From: Antitrichia curtipendula
Taxonomy: Eukaryota; Streptophyta; Bryopsida; Hypnales; Leucodontaceae
Length of the DNA stretch: 64,000 bases
Assembly: GCA_951230915.1 (NCBI GenBank)
Contig: OX579635.1
Span: 2,666,001-2,730,000, forward strand
Reading direction: 5' to 3'
Made by a program: the position numbers and the translations under genes. This document shows positions 10,568 to 22,029 of this stretch, in pieces; the stretch's first letter is position 1; every line of letters starts with the position of its first letter. The notes below the pieces were generated by a model. The model was given only the letters and a program-made list of their open reading frames with translations, was not told the origin of the DNA and did not search any database.

Positions 10568-11496
10568 CCCCTAAAGGACCAAGGCCATTTTTCTGCCAAA
10601 AAACACTCAAAACTGCCATTTCTATAGCAAAGAGTAAAAAAAATTGAAAATTGTTTTTTTTTTCACATTTAACCGTAGGATCTTATACCTAACTAGTATG
10701 AAAATGTATGGAAAAAATTTCAGAATTTTTGACAGCACAGATTGCAAGATATCTGCGTTTAAAGTGAAAAAAACAAGTTTTTCAGCACACTGCGGGACTA
10801 GATTTTATGACTTTGAACATTTTTAACTTAAATATTTTGCACTACAGAGTTTTGAGCTTTTAATCTTTATAGTGGAGAATTGAGTTGAGAGTCTAGGGGA
10901 AAAAAGAAAATCCAAAAAAACTTAATTTTCATTATTAAAGAAATTGTTAAGTAGAAGTAGCCAAGTAGGTACAAGATAGAAAGAAAATCTAAAATATTAA
11001 TATCTTTTATATGGAATTAAAAATCACTAATCCCAATGGTGAGATAGTTCAGCATAAAAACTAAACCTTATGGAACTTTTTTTTTTGAAAAATTATAAAA
11101 ATTACATTCAGAAATGAATCCTACAAGTTATTTTTTCAGGAAGATGCTCTAAGTGCCCGAAAAACAAGCTTGTCCATAACATTCTCATAAAAAATCCAAA
11201 TGAAATGAATCAAAGCTTTTCAGATAGACAAAAATATAATCTACAAGAAAAAAAAATTAGAAAAAAAAAAAAAAAAAATGTAAATTTTTTTTGCTGCCCC
11301 TCGACCCCTGTTTTGAGCTTATTTGGGCATAACTTTTTTTCCCGGGCACCGATTGTGAAAAAAATTATATTCCCATAAAGCTAATCAGATTTTTTACCTC
11401 CAAAAAAAGTTTCAAAAAATCAGGAGAAAATTTCAGCTCGTAGGTACCTGCCCGAAAACCCATTTGTCCCCCGAGGGGACAATGGTCCTTTAGGGG
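10568..11496 (+). mobile_element. TTAA-flanked MITE, copy 1
   Basis: CCCCTAAAGGACCA at the left end is repeated in inverted form at the right end, and TTAA flanks both sides (10564-10567, 11497-11500). The TTAA target and CCCY start are typical of piggyBac-like elements. The 929-bp interior is AT-rich and non-coding. It is nested in the giant hAT downstream of the RING gene. Confidence 0.8.
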
Positions 11497-11500
11497 TTAA

Positions 11501-12086
11501 GGCTTAAATTTTAATTGAAGGTGTGCTCTTGAATATTTCATTTGCACTAAATTCTAGGACATTTGGAAATGTAAGTCAAAAATTATGGGCTTATACGTTA
11601 TTTTCTGGTTTCATTGGACAAATGGATCGAGATTCTAAAAAATCATTTTTTTCTTTTTTTTTAATTTGGAAATTGGTTCTATACAGTATTACAATTGTAT
11701 ATATGTGGAAAGCTTTGAATCATTTAATTCTGATGAATGAGTCAAAAGTTATGAAGATTTTTAGTTTGTAGGCAGCTATGGATTTTCTACTACTTAGTGG
11801 CTACTGTAAAATAAATTTTGCAATCCTTCGGCTCCTTCTTCGTACTCAATTTTCAATGTTCTTTAAAAAAAATTAAATCCTACAATGGCAATTGTTGATT
11901 AAAAAATGGCAACCTTTAAGATTGGCATTTTTCAATTTTATAATAAAATTATTTACCAGTCAGAATGTTGAACCTTCCTTAACTACTATGTACTTACTAT
12001 TTTTTATCATTTAGTTGGACAATTCCAAATGTGGTGAATATTTTCAAGCATGAGGCATTGTAGCCAACGAGGGAACGAAATAGAAT
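11501..12086. other. AT-rich spacer between two inverted MITE copies
   Basis: An open frame at 11523-11771 on the plus strand is AT-rich and without domain signals. I see no gene here. Confidence 0.4.
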
Positions 12087-12090
12087 TTAA

Positions 12091-13025
12091 CCCCTAAAGG
12101 CCCATTGTCCCCTGCAGGGACAAAATGAATTTTGGGCAGGCTCCTACAGTCTCAATATTTGTTGTAATTTTCTGAATTTTTTTGTGAAAATAGAGAATCA
12201 CATTAGCTTTCCGAAAATGTAATTTTTATTTCAACCGGTGCCTGGTAGCAAAAGTTATGGTAGAAAAAATCCAAATTTTAGTTCGGCGGGCAGAAACAAA
12301 ACCCTCACAAGAACTTTTAATTTTAATTTTTTTTTAATTTTTATCATATAGATTTTATTTTCATGCACATGGGAAGCTTTGATTCATTCCATTTGGATTT
12401 GTTATGCAAAAGTTATGGACAATCTTATTTTTTGGGCAATTACAGCATCTTCTTGAAAAAAATCAAAAAATAACTTGTAGGTTTCATTTCTGAACTCAAT
12501 TTTGACAATTAAAAAAAAAAAAAAGTTGCACAAGGTTAAGATTTCTTGCTAGAACAATCTCACCGTTGAGATTAGTATATTTCAACCCTATCTTACAGCT
12601 ATTAATGATTTCATTTTTCCTTCAATCTTAAACGTACTTCTACTTAACAAATTTTGAATGAGTGAAAACTAAGTGTTTCTTTTTTCAATTTTTCTTCCTA
12701 GATTCTAAACTCAATTCTTCAACATATAAAATTTGAAATTCAAAATCATTGGAGCAAAAATTTTAAGTTAAAAAGGTTGAAAGCCCGAAAATGTAGTTGA
12801 ACGAGGTGCGAAAAAATTTGACTCCTTCACTTTAAATGCAAATATCTTGCAATCTACTTGGTCAAAGTTTCTAAAATTTCTTCCACACATTCTTACACTA
12901 GTTTAGTACAAGATCCTATGGTAAAATATGCAAAAAACACATTAAATTTTTTTTTGGGCTCTTTGCTATATTAATGGCAGTTTTGAGTAGTTTTTGCCAG
13001 AAAAATGGCCTTGGGCCTTTAGGGG
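12091..13025 (-). mobile_element. TTAA-flanked MITE, copy 2 (inverted)
   Basis: The same element as 10568-11496 but in opposite orientation, 935 bp, with TTAA at 12087-12090 and 13026-13029. The left end (CCCCTAAAGGCCCATTGTCC) matches the complement of copy 1's right end. The right end matches the complement of copy 1's left end. Confidence 0.8.
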
Positions 13026-13029
13026 TTAA

Positions 13030-13536
13030 ATAAGCACCACCATTGTGGACATGTTTTCATCCAAAGATTTGGAAGTCGAAGTAGGTCTAAGATAGTAAGA
13101 CTTGAATGAAACAAAAAAATGTGTTAACAAAAATTGAATACATACAATTGAGACACCATAATCCCAATGGTAAGACTATCCCTCCAAGTTCCAAATGAAC
13201 CTTTCCTTAAAAAAAAAATTTAATTCAGAAATTTGTGAGTTGTTTTTTAAAGAACATGCAGACATTACCCGGTAAACAAGAGTTTCCATACCGTCTAAAA
13301 TGAAATGGATAAATTGATATGGGGAAAAAAAAAACCTTATAACAAACCATAAATAAAAGATGATATTTTCTCTTGGACCATTACTTCAATTGCAATCTGT
13401 ACATGACATCCAAAATTGTATGATTGCATACCTAATATTAGGATTTTGCCATCTTGGAATATAGCAGTACAAGAAGAAGTATAAGAAATGTCAAAACTTG
13501 TGAGCGCGGCCAGTGAAAAATCCATTATGAGTGGTT
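13030..13536. other. AT-rich spacer, no gene seen
   Basis: Only short open frames without recognisable domains are present. Confidence 0.35.
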
Positions 13537-13775
13537 CATAATTTTAATTCAACAATTCCATTAGCAAGGGCTTGTGGAAAAACAACACATGTATTGTTGG
13601 CCATGAAAATATAATCTCCCCTTCAACTCCTTTGGAAAGTGGAGTAGGTGAACTTCTCCATTTGGGTATTTAATCATACAAACTAGGAAGCATAAATGAG
13701 AGGCAAAGTACAAAAAACTGCAATTGACTATATAGGAAGAATCCCATGCCGAAGTCCATTGTGCTGTTTTCCTAA
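13537..13775 (+). repeat. Direct repeat unit A of an internal duplication
   Basis: About 240 bp starting TCATAATTTTAATTCAACAA recur at 14977-15215 with moderate divergence. Both copies lead straight into a GC-decamer array. Confidence 0.8.
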
Positions 13776-14045
13776 GTCCCCGCCCTTCAATCCCCGCCCG
13801 GACGTAAGTCCGCGCCCATGAGTCCTCGCCCTTCCTCCGTCCGCGCCCAGGAGTCCACGCCCGCACGCAACAGACGCGACAGGGAATTACGTCCGCGCCC
13901 AGGAGTCCAAGCGCGCGCGCATCAGACGCGACAGGGAATTACGTCCCCGCCCCAGGGTTCACGCCCGGCATTGAGTCCCTGCCATGCGTCCCCGCCCCAG
14001 GGTTCACGCCCGGCATTGAGTCCCTGCCATGCGTCCGCGCCCAAA
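13775..14045 (+). repeat. Internal GC-decamer array without an attached intact gene
   Basis: Units of GTCC(G/C)CGCCC type, including two nearly identical stretches of about 65 bp (13940-14040). No TATA box with a long ORF follows, unlike the arrays before the kinase and RING genes. It may be the remains of a third promoter or part of the 1.4-kb duplication. Confidence 0.7.
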
Positions 14046-14976
14046 CACTTTCAGAAACCATACCCTAGACGTTCAGCTGAAACCCACTTCCAAACCCTAA
14101 ACCAGTAAACCTAATACCCTAAAACCCTGAAAACCATAAATCCTAACGTCCTTGATTACTTAAATTACTGAAGTAACTACCTCTATATGTCTTTCCTATT
14201 CCGCTTCTAAAAATATATGTCCATATCGTTCAATGATGTTTTAATGATATGTTATCCATGTTTGCTTATTTAGAGAATTAAACTTTTAAGCCTTGTTACA
14301 ACACTACGCCGAAAGGAAAAAAATTAATAAGGGTGGAAATGCTTCTCCACCGAATCCTTCTTGAGTTCTTGCCAACTCTTACAATAGCATTTCCAAGGCC
14401 TCACGGGGAAACCACATTGGTAGTGGCTACCCTTATTCCCTTAAAGATAAAAAAAAATGGGGAGGGAGTGATTACGATTTTCATCATTTGAAGTGGCTAC
14501 CCTTAAAGATAAAAAAAAATGGGGAGAGAGTGGAACCGGGAGGGAGTGATTAAGATTTTCATCATTGGGAGTGGCTACCATTGAAGATTAAAAAAATTGG
14601 TAGAAGTGCTTGTCCACCAAACCTCTCTTGCAATTTCCGACAATGAAATTTTCAAAGCCTTGTGGGAACACACACTTGTGCCACGCCGAAAGAGATAATT
14701 AAATTAATAAAGATAGAAGTGCTTCGCCACCAAACCCTTCTCGCTAATTCTGATAATTACAAAATTATTCGCGATAACCGAACTCCAACAATGAAATGGA
14801 TAAAAGTTCATTAAGGAATAAAATCCTTTGCTCCAAACAATGTTAATAGAGCCATTGTTTTAGTTCTCTCTTTCCAAATTCAACAATGAAATGAATAACT
14901 GTTTGAAAAGGAATAGAGTACTATTTCCTAAAAATTGAACAATATGAAGGCAATGGCTAGAAATCGGAAATCCGTG
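14046..14976. other. Spacer with short local repeats
   Basis: Contains telomere-like CCCTAAA words near 14095-14130. A GTGGCTACCMTT(A)AAGAT plus A-run motif is repeated three times between 14420 and 14600. A pair of CCGAAAG...TTAATAA segments lies near 14312 and 14687. No coding region is supported. Confidence 0.45.
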
Positions 14977-15215
14977 TGTTTCATAATTTTAATTCAACAA
15001 TTCCATTAGCAAGTGCTTACGAAAAAACAACACATGTATTGTTGGCCATTATAGTATAATTTCCCCTTGAATTCCTTTGGAAAGTGGAGTAGGTGTACTT
15101 TATTCATTTGCGTATTTAATCATACAAACAAGGGAGCAGAAATGAGAGGCAAAGTGCAACAAATAAATGCAATCCACATTGAATGGAGAGGAAGAATCCC
15201 ATGTCAAAGTCAAAG
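14977..15215 (+). repeat. Direct repeat unit B of the internal duplication
   Basis: Second copy of 13537-13775, spaced 1.44 kb away and again followed by a GC-decamer array, which indicates an old tandem duplication of the whole module. Confidence 0.8.
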
Positions 15216-15239
15216 TCACAGCGAAGGTGCTGTTCACCT

Positions 15240-15715
15240 GAGTCCACGCCCTTGAGTCCCCGCTAGTCCGTAAGTCTGCACCCCAGAACTAAGTCCGCGC
15301 CTCGAAATCCTTGCGTCCGCGCCCGGACACTCCCGCAAGCCATTTTGGTTTCCGGGAGTGATTCTGAATTCCTTGCGTCCGCGCCCGGACACTCCCGCAA
15401 GCCAAATGGCTTCCGGGAGTGATTCTGAATTCCTTGAGTCCATGCCCCATGCGTCCGCGCCCGGACATTCCCGCAAGCCATTTTGGTTTCCGGGAGTGAT
15501 TCTGAATTCCTTGCGTCCGCGCCCGGACACTCCCGCAAGCCAAATGGCTTCCGGGAGTGATTCTGAATTCCTTGCGTCCACGCCCCATGCGTCCGCGCCC
15601 GGACACTCCCGCAAGCCATTTTGGTTTCCGGGAGTGATTCTGAATTCCTTGAGTCCGCGCCCCCTTGCGTCCACGCCCGGACACTCCCGAAAGCCATTTG
15701 GCTTTGAATCTTTTT
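15240..15715 (+). repeat. Tandem hairpin array fused with GC decamers
   Basis: From about 15325 a composite unit of 62-80 bp is repeated five to six times. Each unit has a hairpin (CACTCCCGCAAGCCA / TGGTTTCCGGGAGTG) followed by GATTCTGAATTCCTT and a GTCCGCGCCC decamer. The overlapping open frames on both strands are products of the repeat, not genes. Confidence 0.85.
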
Positions 15716-16386
15716 AGTTGAAATTATTTGCACTATTGATTTTGATTTTTTTCTTATTTATGTTAAGTAGTTGAGTTGAGAATGTACCAAGAAAAATTAG
15801 CAAGAAAAGCACTTAGTTTTCAGTTTTCACTCATTAAAAACTAATTGTTAAGCAGAGCTGGGTTCAAGATTGAAGAAAATACTAAATTATTAATTGCTTT
15901 TAGATGAAATGGAATCACAATTATCCCAACAAAGAAATTGTTCTAGCAAGAAAATCTAGCCCTATTTAACAATTATTTTTTTTAAATTCTAAAAATTGCA
16001 TTCAAAAATGAATTCTACAAGTTATTTTTTCGAGAAGATGCTTACATTGCTCGGAAAAACTAAGATTGTCCATAACTTTCTCATTATTAGTCACATGTAG
16101 ACAAAAAAATAATCTTTGAATCAAAAAATTTGAATAAATTTGTTAGACTTTTTGTGATTTTTTTTGGCCTGCCTGCCAAATTCCATTTTTGCTTATTTTG
16201 CCATAACTTTGGCTCCTAGGCATGAATGAAAATAAAAATTATATTTTCACAAAGCTCTTGCAAAAATACACAACTTCCAAAAATCCCAAAAAATATTACT
16301 AGAAATTGAGACAGTAGGAATCTGCCCGGACCCAATCACCGAAATTGTACCCCGAGGGGACAACCGGTCGTCCGGTCCTTTAGGGG
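15716..16386 (+). mobile_element. 5'-truncated TTAA MITE, copy 3
   Basis: It shows the same 3' sequence as copy 1 and the same end GGTCCTTTAGGGG followed by TTAA (16387-16390). Its left third is missing where it abuts the hairpin array at about 15715. Confidence 0.7.
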
Positions 16387-16727
16387 TTAAAACAATCAAA
16401 ATTTTGGTTACTTTTCTAAACCTATGTATCTTGTGCTTTGTGGTTGTATACAATTGAGAAAAGTGCATTTGTAGACCATCAAACTCAACATAAGCAACGT
16501 GAGGTTGTAGGTGCAATTATGATCTTAGACTTGCAGAAGAGGGCTTGTCATTGAAGCTTCAAATTACAACCAAAGAGCATACAATGTTTCCACATCAATA
16601 CATGAACAATCTTAGGATCATGAACAGTCCTAGGTTTTATCATATAAACAAATATACAATGCCCCTATGCCCCTAATGTATCTTACTAACGCCTGAACTG
16701 CATTGTTCACTGGTCAATTCAAAGAGG

Positions 16728-17751
16728 TCAAGCTTCATCAATATGGCGGCGGGCATGCTCAAAGTCTTCAATCCTCTTTTTGTATCCTTCTTCTTTAATA
16801 TTGAACTCTATTTGTATGATCTCCTTTTCTCGACAAAGTTGTGAAACTTCGCCCTTTAGGCCTTCAATAATCTTCAATAAAGAAGCATTGTCTAGGTTGG
16901 ACATCCCTGTTTCCCCGTCCACCATATGTAATAACCCTTCTATCATCATGGAAGGCTCGAACTTAGTCCCATCTCCTGAACATCCTCGCTCAAGTTGGTT
17001 CCACCTATCAATAACCGCGAGTTGTTCCCCCAAATTCTCAAGTGGTTCAAATGATGATCCAGCAACGTTACTGTGAATTTCTGTTTCTTCTTGTTCGATA
17101 CGAACACCTTCAGTGCTCTCCGATGAAACCAAAGACTCATAATAAGACTGAAGTTGAGTGTCTCTTAGATTAAGCAATATTTCATCCCTCTCCTCCTTTG
17201 TGCATCCAGATTTGAGGTCAACATCTGAATCTTCGGACCATTGTACCAACTCATCTGCAGTGTGTTCTATAGCATATTTTGCCTTAGACAGGCCCCCATA
17301 GCTATACTTCCGTTCATGTGGGATCTCAATGCTCTCTGGAGCTTTCACAATTTGTGTTGAAGCAGTCTTTATCGTAGACCAATCTACACGACGAAGTAGT
17401 TTCTGCTCTGCATACACCATACGCAAGATGGCAAGGCTACATTTGTTCCTATTTACATACACGGTGCGATATAGGTGCTGATGTACTTGGATGCATCTTT
17501 CAAGGAACTTTGGGTCCTTGCAATAGTGCAGGTTGGCTACACTGCGCTTGCAGTGTTTTTTGTGCTCACTGTGTGGAAATACTTTATCTATGTGACACCA
17601 ATCAATGTATTTGTCACAAGTTTTTTAGGTCCAAGGTTGTGGTTCGGTTTCCCAACCAGCAAAGGCTAGCTTATTTGAATCAAATAGAATATGCAAGCGC
17701 TTTTGGGATGCTTTGCAATTGCGAACCCTCCCCTTATCACAAGGCCTCATA
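16728..17751 (-). pseudogene. Decayed, truncated paralogue of the RING cargo gene
   Basis: A minus-strand frame from ATG 17751 runs to a TAA near 17637 and, in the same frame, on to a stop at 16728. Its protein aligns with residues about 35-165 of the 805-aa RING protein: KRLHIL, LAFAGWE, YIDWCHIDKVFP, YAEQKLLRRVDWST. A single in-frame stop lies right after the PQPWT motif. It then has an acidic linker and a coiled coil, and ends where the paralogue's coiled coil ends, so the RING finger is absent. The divergence from the paralogue is large (roughly 40-50% identity by eye), so they are old duplicates. It is divergent from the hAT transposase across a shared array. Confidence 0.75.
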
Positions 17752-18057
17752 GTACAAAGAACATCAACCGTTTCATTTACCGTGCCCTGACTAGATTGGG
17801 ACATACTGCATCAAGATTTTAGCGCATGCTAAGAACAAATCTCAACTACGGAATAGTGCAATTGTTTTTAATTAGAAGGAAGGAAGTAGTGAAATGGACG
17901 TGACGAGTCTTGACTGCAATGCCGAGGTCTAAAGCCCCAACATGGAGCTCTAGAGCGAATTCCACGATTTCAGGGCTAACCGGTCGGCATTGGGGAACGT
18001 ACCCGGACTGGGCAGGTACTTATGGGCCCTAGCGCGCACACGAAGAGCGCACTCCGT

Positions 18058-18290
18058 TCCCGCCCAGTGAAACTGTCAGGGCGCAGACGTCCTCGCCCGG
18101 AAATGTGTCCGGGCGCGGACTTCCGCGACAACGTCCCCGCCCATGCCCTGCGTCCACGCCTGACCTTCTCGCGTCCGCGCCCGGACTGTTTGCGTCCGCG
18201 CCCAAGCCCAACAACGTTCGCGCCTATGCGACAAGTCCCTACCTGTACTGACTAGGTCCCCGCCACTACAACGATATTGTATAAAAGCAG
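18058..18290. promoter_or_regulatory. Array and TATA box upstream of the transposase, possibly bidirectional
   Basis: Decamer units occur in both orientations (GGGCGCGGAC near 18110, GTCCGCGCCC near 18170-18200). TTGTATAAAAGCAGAG (TATAAAA at about 18280) follows towards the transposase. The decayed RING paralogue starts on the other side, 17751. Confidence 0.6.
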
Positions 18291-18457
18291 AGGGGGCAGC
18301 AAGAGGCCCTTTGTCTTCCACCCGTGCCTCTTTCCAGGTGTTCATTTTGAGTTCCTGGGTTGATTGAGATAGTGGGTGGAGGACTGCCCCGGTTTTCTGC
18401 TGAGGTGATGTCAAAATCAGTTCAAGCGGATGATCGGCGCTAACAGTTGTTACTGGC

Positions 18458-20682
18458 ATGTATTCCTTGAAGACATTGAAGAATCCTGAACCCTTGTTGA
18501 AACATCCTATTTTGCACTTACCCGGGGCTGTAATGGGTACCTTACGAAAACAAACAAGGGAGTGGGAACCGGGGTACGATTTTTCAGATGATGGAAGTAA
18601 AGTGACTTGCCTCTTCTGCAACAACACATTTAGCTACAAACGTGAGCGGGCTTTTGTGCATTTTGGGTTCAAAAACAGGTCGGATAAATCTTTGTGTCCC
18701 AAATGCCTCGGGCTGTGCGGCATCGATTTGCCAATTGTGCAAACTTTGTTCCTCAACGAATGATGGTTGAAAACGTGGAAGGCATGCAGTCAGATCCGAT
18801 CGCTCCAAGCATAGTTGGTCCCATAGCGAGTTCAAGCCAGTCCACTCAAAATGAAGTAACGGGGGGAGGGCAGACAAATGGTAGTCATCCATCCGAATCA
18901 TTTGAGCCTCCGCAACGATCTATGAGCCGCGCTGCCTCAAATTCAACAAGATCTAGACCAGTACGTCAACAACGCATGGAGGATGCTATGAATATGGCAA
19001 AGAGGAAGGAGTTGGATGAAAAGTGGGCAAGTTTTTTCTATGAAGCGAATGTGCCATTCAATGTGGCGAGGAATCCAGCATTCATCGCGGCGGTGAGGGC
19101 AACCTCTGTAGCGCGCTTTGAATACAGTCCACCTTCGTACCATCAGTTCAGGACCCATTTGATTGAACCCAAGAGATTGCAAATCGAGAACGAGATCAAA
19201 GCAAAAACGGCCTTTGCTGTGAAGAATTATGGGGTCACGCTATGCACCGATGGTTGGGACAACGTCAATCGTCGGCCCCTAATGAACGTCATGATGTCTT
19301 GTCCCACTGGTGATGTGTTTTTGGGATCCATAGACACGTCTGGGCAACTGAAGACCATGACATACATAGCAGACCAAGTGAAAGCCTTCATCGACAAGGT
19401 GGGTCCCAAATATGTAACCCAAATTTGTACGGACAACGCCAAAAACATGCTTGGAGCAATGAAGGATGTCATTTCCACGTACCCACATATCTTCAAGCAG
19501 GGTTGTATGGCGCATACACTAGATTTGTTGTTGGAAGATTGGGCCAAACTCCCCGGTTTCAAGAACTTAATTGCCCAGGCAAAACACCTGTGCCAATACA
19601 TTAGGGCCCATCATGCAACAATGTCCACTTTTCGTGAGTTGAGTCCAAACAAGCAACTCTTAGTGCCTGCCGAAACCCGCTTTGCTTGTAACTTCCTAAT
19701 GATGCAACGGTTGGTTCTATTGAGGACTGCACTGGAGGCCTTGATACTACACCCACGTGTTCAGAATTACATGGAGGGGTTACGGGATGTACCAAATGGT
19801 CCGCAATCGGCTACCATCGCAGGCTCTGTGGTCCACACTATTAGAGAGCTGGGTTTTTGGCAACGATGCAGAGATTATGTGTTCATAGTGGAAGACGTGC
19901 TGAAGGCCTTGCGTGTGTTTGATGGCCGAGAACCAGCCATGGGCAAGGCGTGGCTTACAATGCACAATTTGAGGGCACACGTGTTTTCACTGAGAAAGCC
20001 ACCCTTTAACCTACCCGACGTCTTAGCTAACGAGTTGGAGATAACCTTCGAAAAAAGATGGAAATTCGGATTTACTGATCTTCACTATGCAGGTGCGTTG
20101 TTGAATCTATACATCAGGGACCATCCGCAGCTTAAAGAAGACGGAACTGCGCTACATGCATTGTATCGGGTTGTCCACAAATTAAAAGATGTGGTGGGTG
20201 TGCGTTTTGATGTCGTCATGGAGGAACTAACTGAATACGAAGAGGGTACTGGACCATACAGTCCTGACAAAACACCCAACATTCGTGAGAGCAGTTTGCT
20301 TCCCCACCAATGGTGGCACCGGATCGCAAATCGGGCCTTGTCCAAAATAGCAGAGTGTGTTCTATCCCTTACATGTTCGGCATCGTCTTGTGAAAGGAAT
20401 TGGAGTATGTATTCCTTTGTCCACAACAGGAGCAGAAATCGCTTGACAGTGGATAAGGCCGAAGCTTTGGTATACATCTATACCAATAGCCGTGTCCTTC
20501 GTCAAAGACCAGGGGCCGATCCAGTTCGTTGGTATGACGTAAATGTGCTCTCGGAGGATTCCGATCCAGATGCTCTTGGCCCCGTCCCGATGAACGAACC
20601 TAATCAAGCATTTGCTGCAATGCAAGCAGAAGATGCGGAAGACAAAGAGATGGAAATGCCTAGGGCCCCTGCGCCATTCTGA
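18458..20682 (+). CDS. hAT transposase with one frameshift after the BED finger
   Basis: The first frame (18458-18763; likely start ATG 18533, MGTLRKQ) encodes a BED-type finger: CLFC, a His in FVHFGF, and LCPK. The catalytic part continues one frame off, open from about 18694 to 20682. The two join as LCPK-MPRAVRHRF, the usual BED/DUF659 junction, if one A is added to the AAA run at about 18690. The core shows CTDGWDNV and CTDNAKNM with catalytic Asp, HQWW near residue 565, and the C-terminal dimerisation region SSCERNWS, where the conserved Glu lies. Length and order fit plant DUF659/hAT transposases. As written the gene is broken; it probably encoded the enzyme that moved this element. Confidence 0.85.
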
Positions 20683-22025
20683 GCAAATGTAGATTTGTGG
20701 GGAGAAGGGGCCGATCACTTTGAGGAAGCGAGGAATTACTACGGGTTGGACCAGATCTCGATGACAATATTCCTGAAAATCATTGGGGGCCCGGTCCTCG
20801 CCGCAACCTTTCACCTCCTCCTGTTCCAAACGAAGGCGTTGGTGGAGCGTATGCTGGTCAACGAATCTCTTCTTCTTCCGAGGGCGAAGAAGCCAATGCA
20901 GCAATTCCTGGCAATGATGATCCCCCCTCCGACGATGACAACAACAACGATCACCCCCGTCCAGGAAACAATGGAGGGAATAGAGACGACTCCAATGATG
21001 GGAATGGAGGGAATTTGGGGAATCGTACAACTCAAAATAATGATGGGTCTGCCCATAATGGCAACGGTAGTAGGAGACTTGGCGGGGTGGGAGGCCAAGC
21101 CGGTGACAATATATCCGAAACAAGGCACCATGCTACAAACATCGGAGGTACAAGAATGGCTCGTATAGATGCAACAAATGAACGGCACATTGGTTTTGGG
21201 AGGCGTTTTGACCCTGAGCGTGTGGAAAATGAAGACATTCTTCAAACACAATTTAGTGCTGCGCTCCCACCTTCTTTTGCGGCTCCTATAATTGGTCATG
21301 GACGAGGCCGAGAGGTGCAACGGTCTATTCCATTTGCTACTAGAACTCCAAATCCTACCTCCATATATTTTGGAGAAGGATTAGGCTCTATAGGGAATGC
21401 TGAAGAGACGGTGGAGAACATTTTGAATACTACTAGAGGTGGAAGACCCCCTCAAATCCCTTGTGACCCCGCCATGGGTGAATATGTGTCGCGTTCTCGT
21501 GGTTCTCGCGGAGGAAAGAACACTAGCAGAGCATCATCGTCAACCCCCCCTACAAACCCTATCCGGGGAATAGGAGTGAGACGCCATGGAGTGCTGATAG
21601 AACCATTCACCCGAACGGACACTCCGGACCCCACTTTGACGACCACACCATCTGTGATTTCCGGAGGTCGAAGAGGACCGGCTGTAGAGGCTGATGGCAC
21701 AGACCTTGCTGCAAAACGACACAAGAGGTTTGTGCCCAGATATCGTGGACGTGGAAGAATAGTCACTGAGCTTCAAAATGAAAATTCCGAGGTCGAGGGC
21801 TATCAGACCTCAGATGCTGTCGAAGATCCATTCAATTTTGATGGTGTAGACGATGAAGATGACAACAACGCGAATCGCGACTGTGATGAGGCACCAGAAG
21901 ATGCTGATGTGCGTATTCCAACTGCTCATCGAGCGAAGCCTTCTGGCCAGGAAGTCCGTAGATCAAGTCGTTTGAATAATGCAACGCAACCAACACCAGA
22001 TCTTGAAGACAATTCAAGTACTTGA
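20683..22025 (+). CDS. Disordered Gly/Asn/Asp-rich frame continuing the transposase
   Basis: After the transposase TGA (20680-20682) the same frame stays coding-like (VDLWGEGADHFEEARNYYGLD). Then a frame offset by one base is open to 22025; its first ATG is 21015. It encodes low-complexity sequence rich in Gly, Asn, Asp, Ser and Arg, with GRGR boxes, a basic RHKRFVPRYRGRGR stretch and an acidic tail. I read it as either a C-terminal extension of the transposase, cut off by a stop and a frameshift, or a separate small nuclear protein. No catalytic domain is visible. Confidence 0.5.
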
Positions 22026-22029
22026 AAGA

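Noticed and set aside
15234..15733. Overlapping open frames on both strands in the hairpin array
   Set aside because: Unit length and GC content keep several frames open at once; the products are simple repeats of the array.
20362..21320. Minus-strand frames opposite the transposase tail
   Set aside because: They are antisense to a low-complexity GA-rich coding stretch and show no domain.
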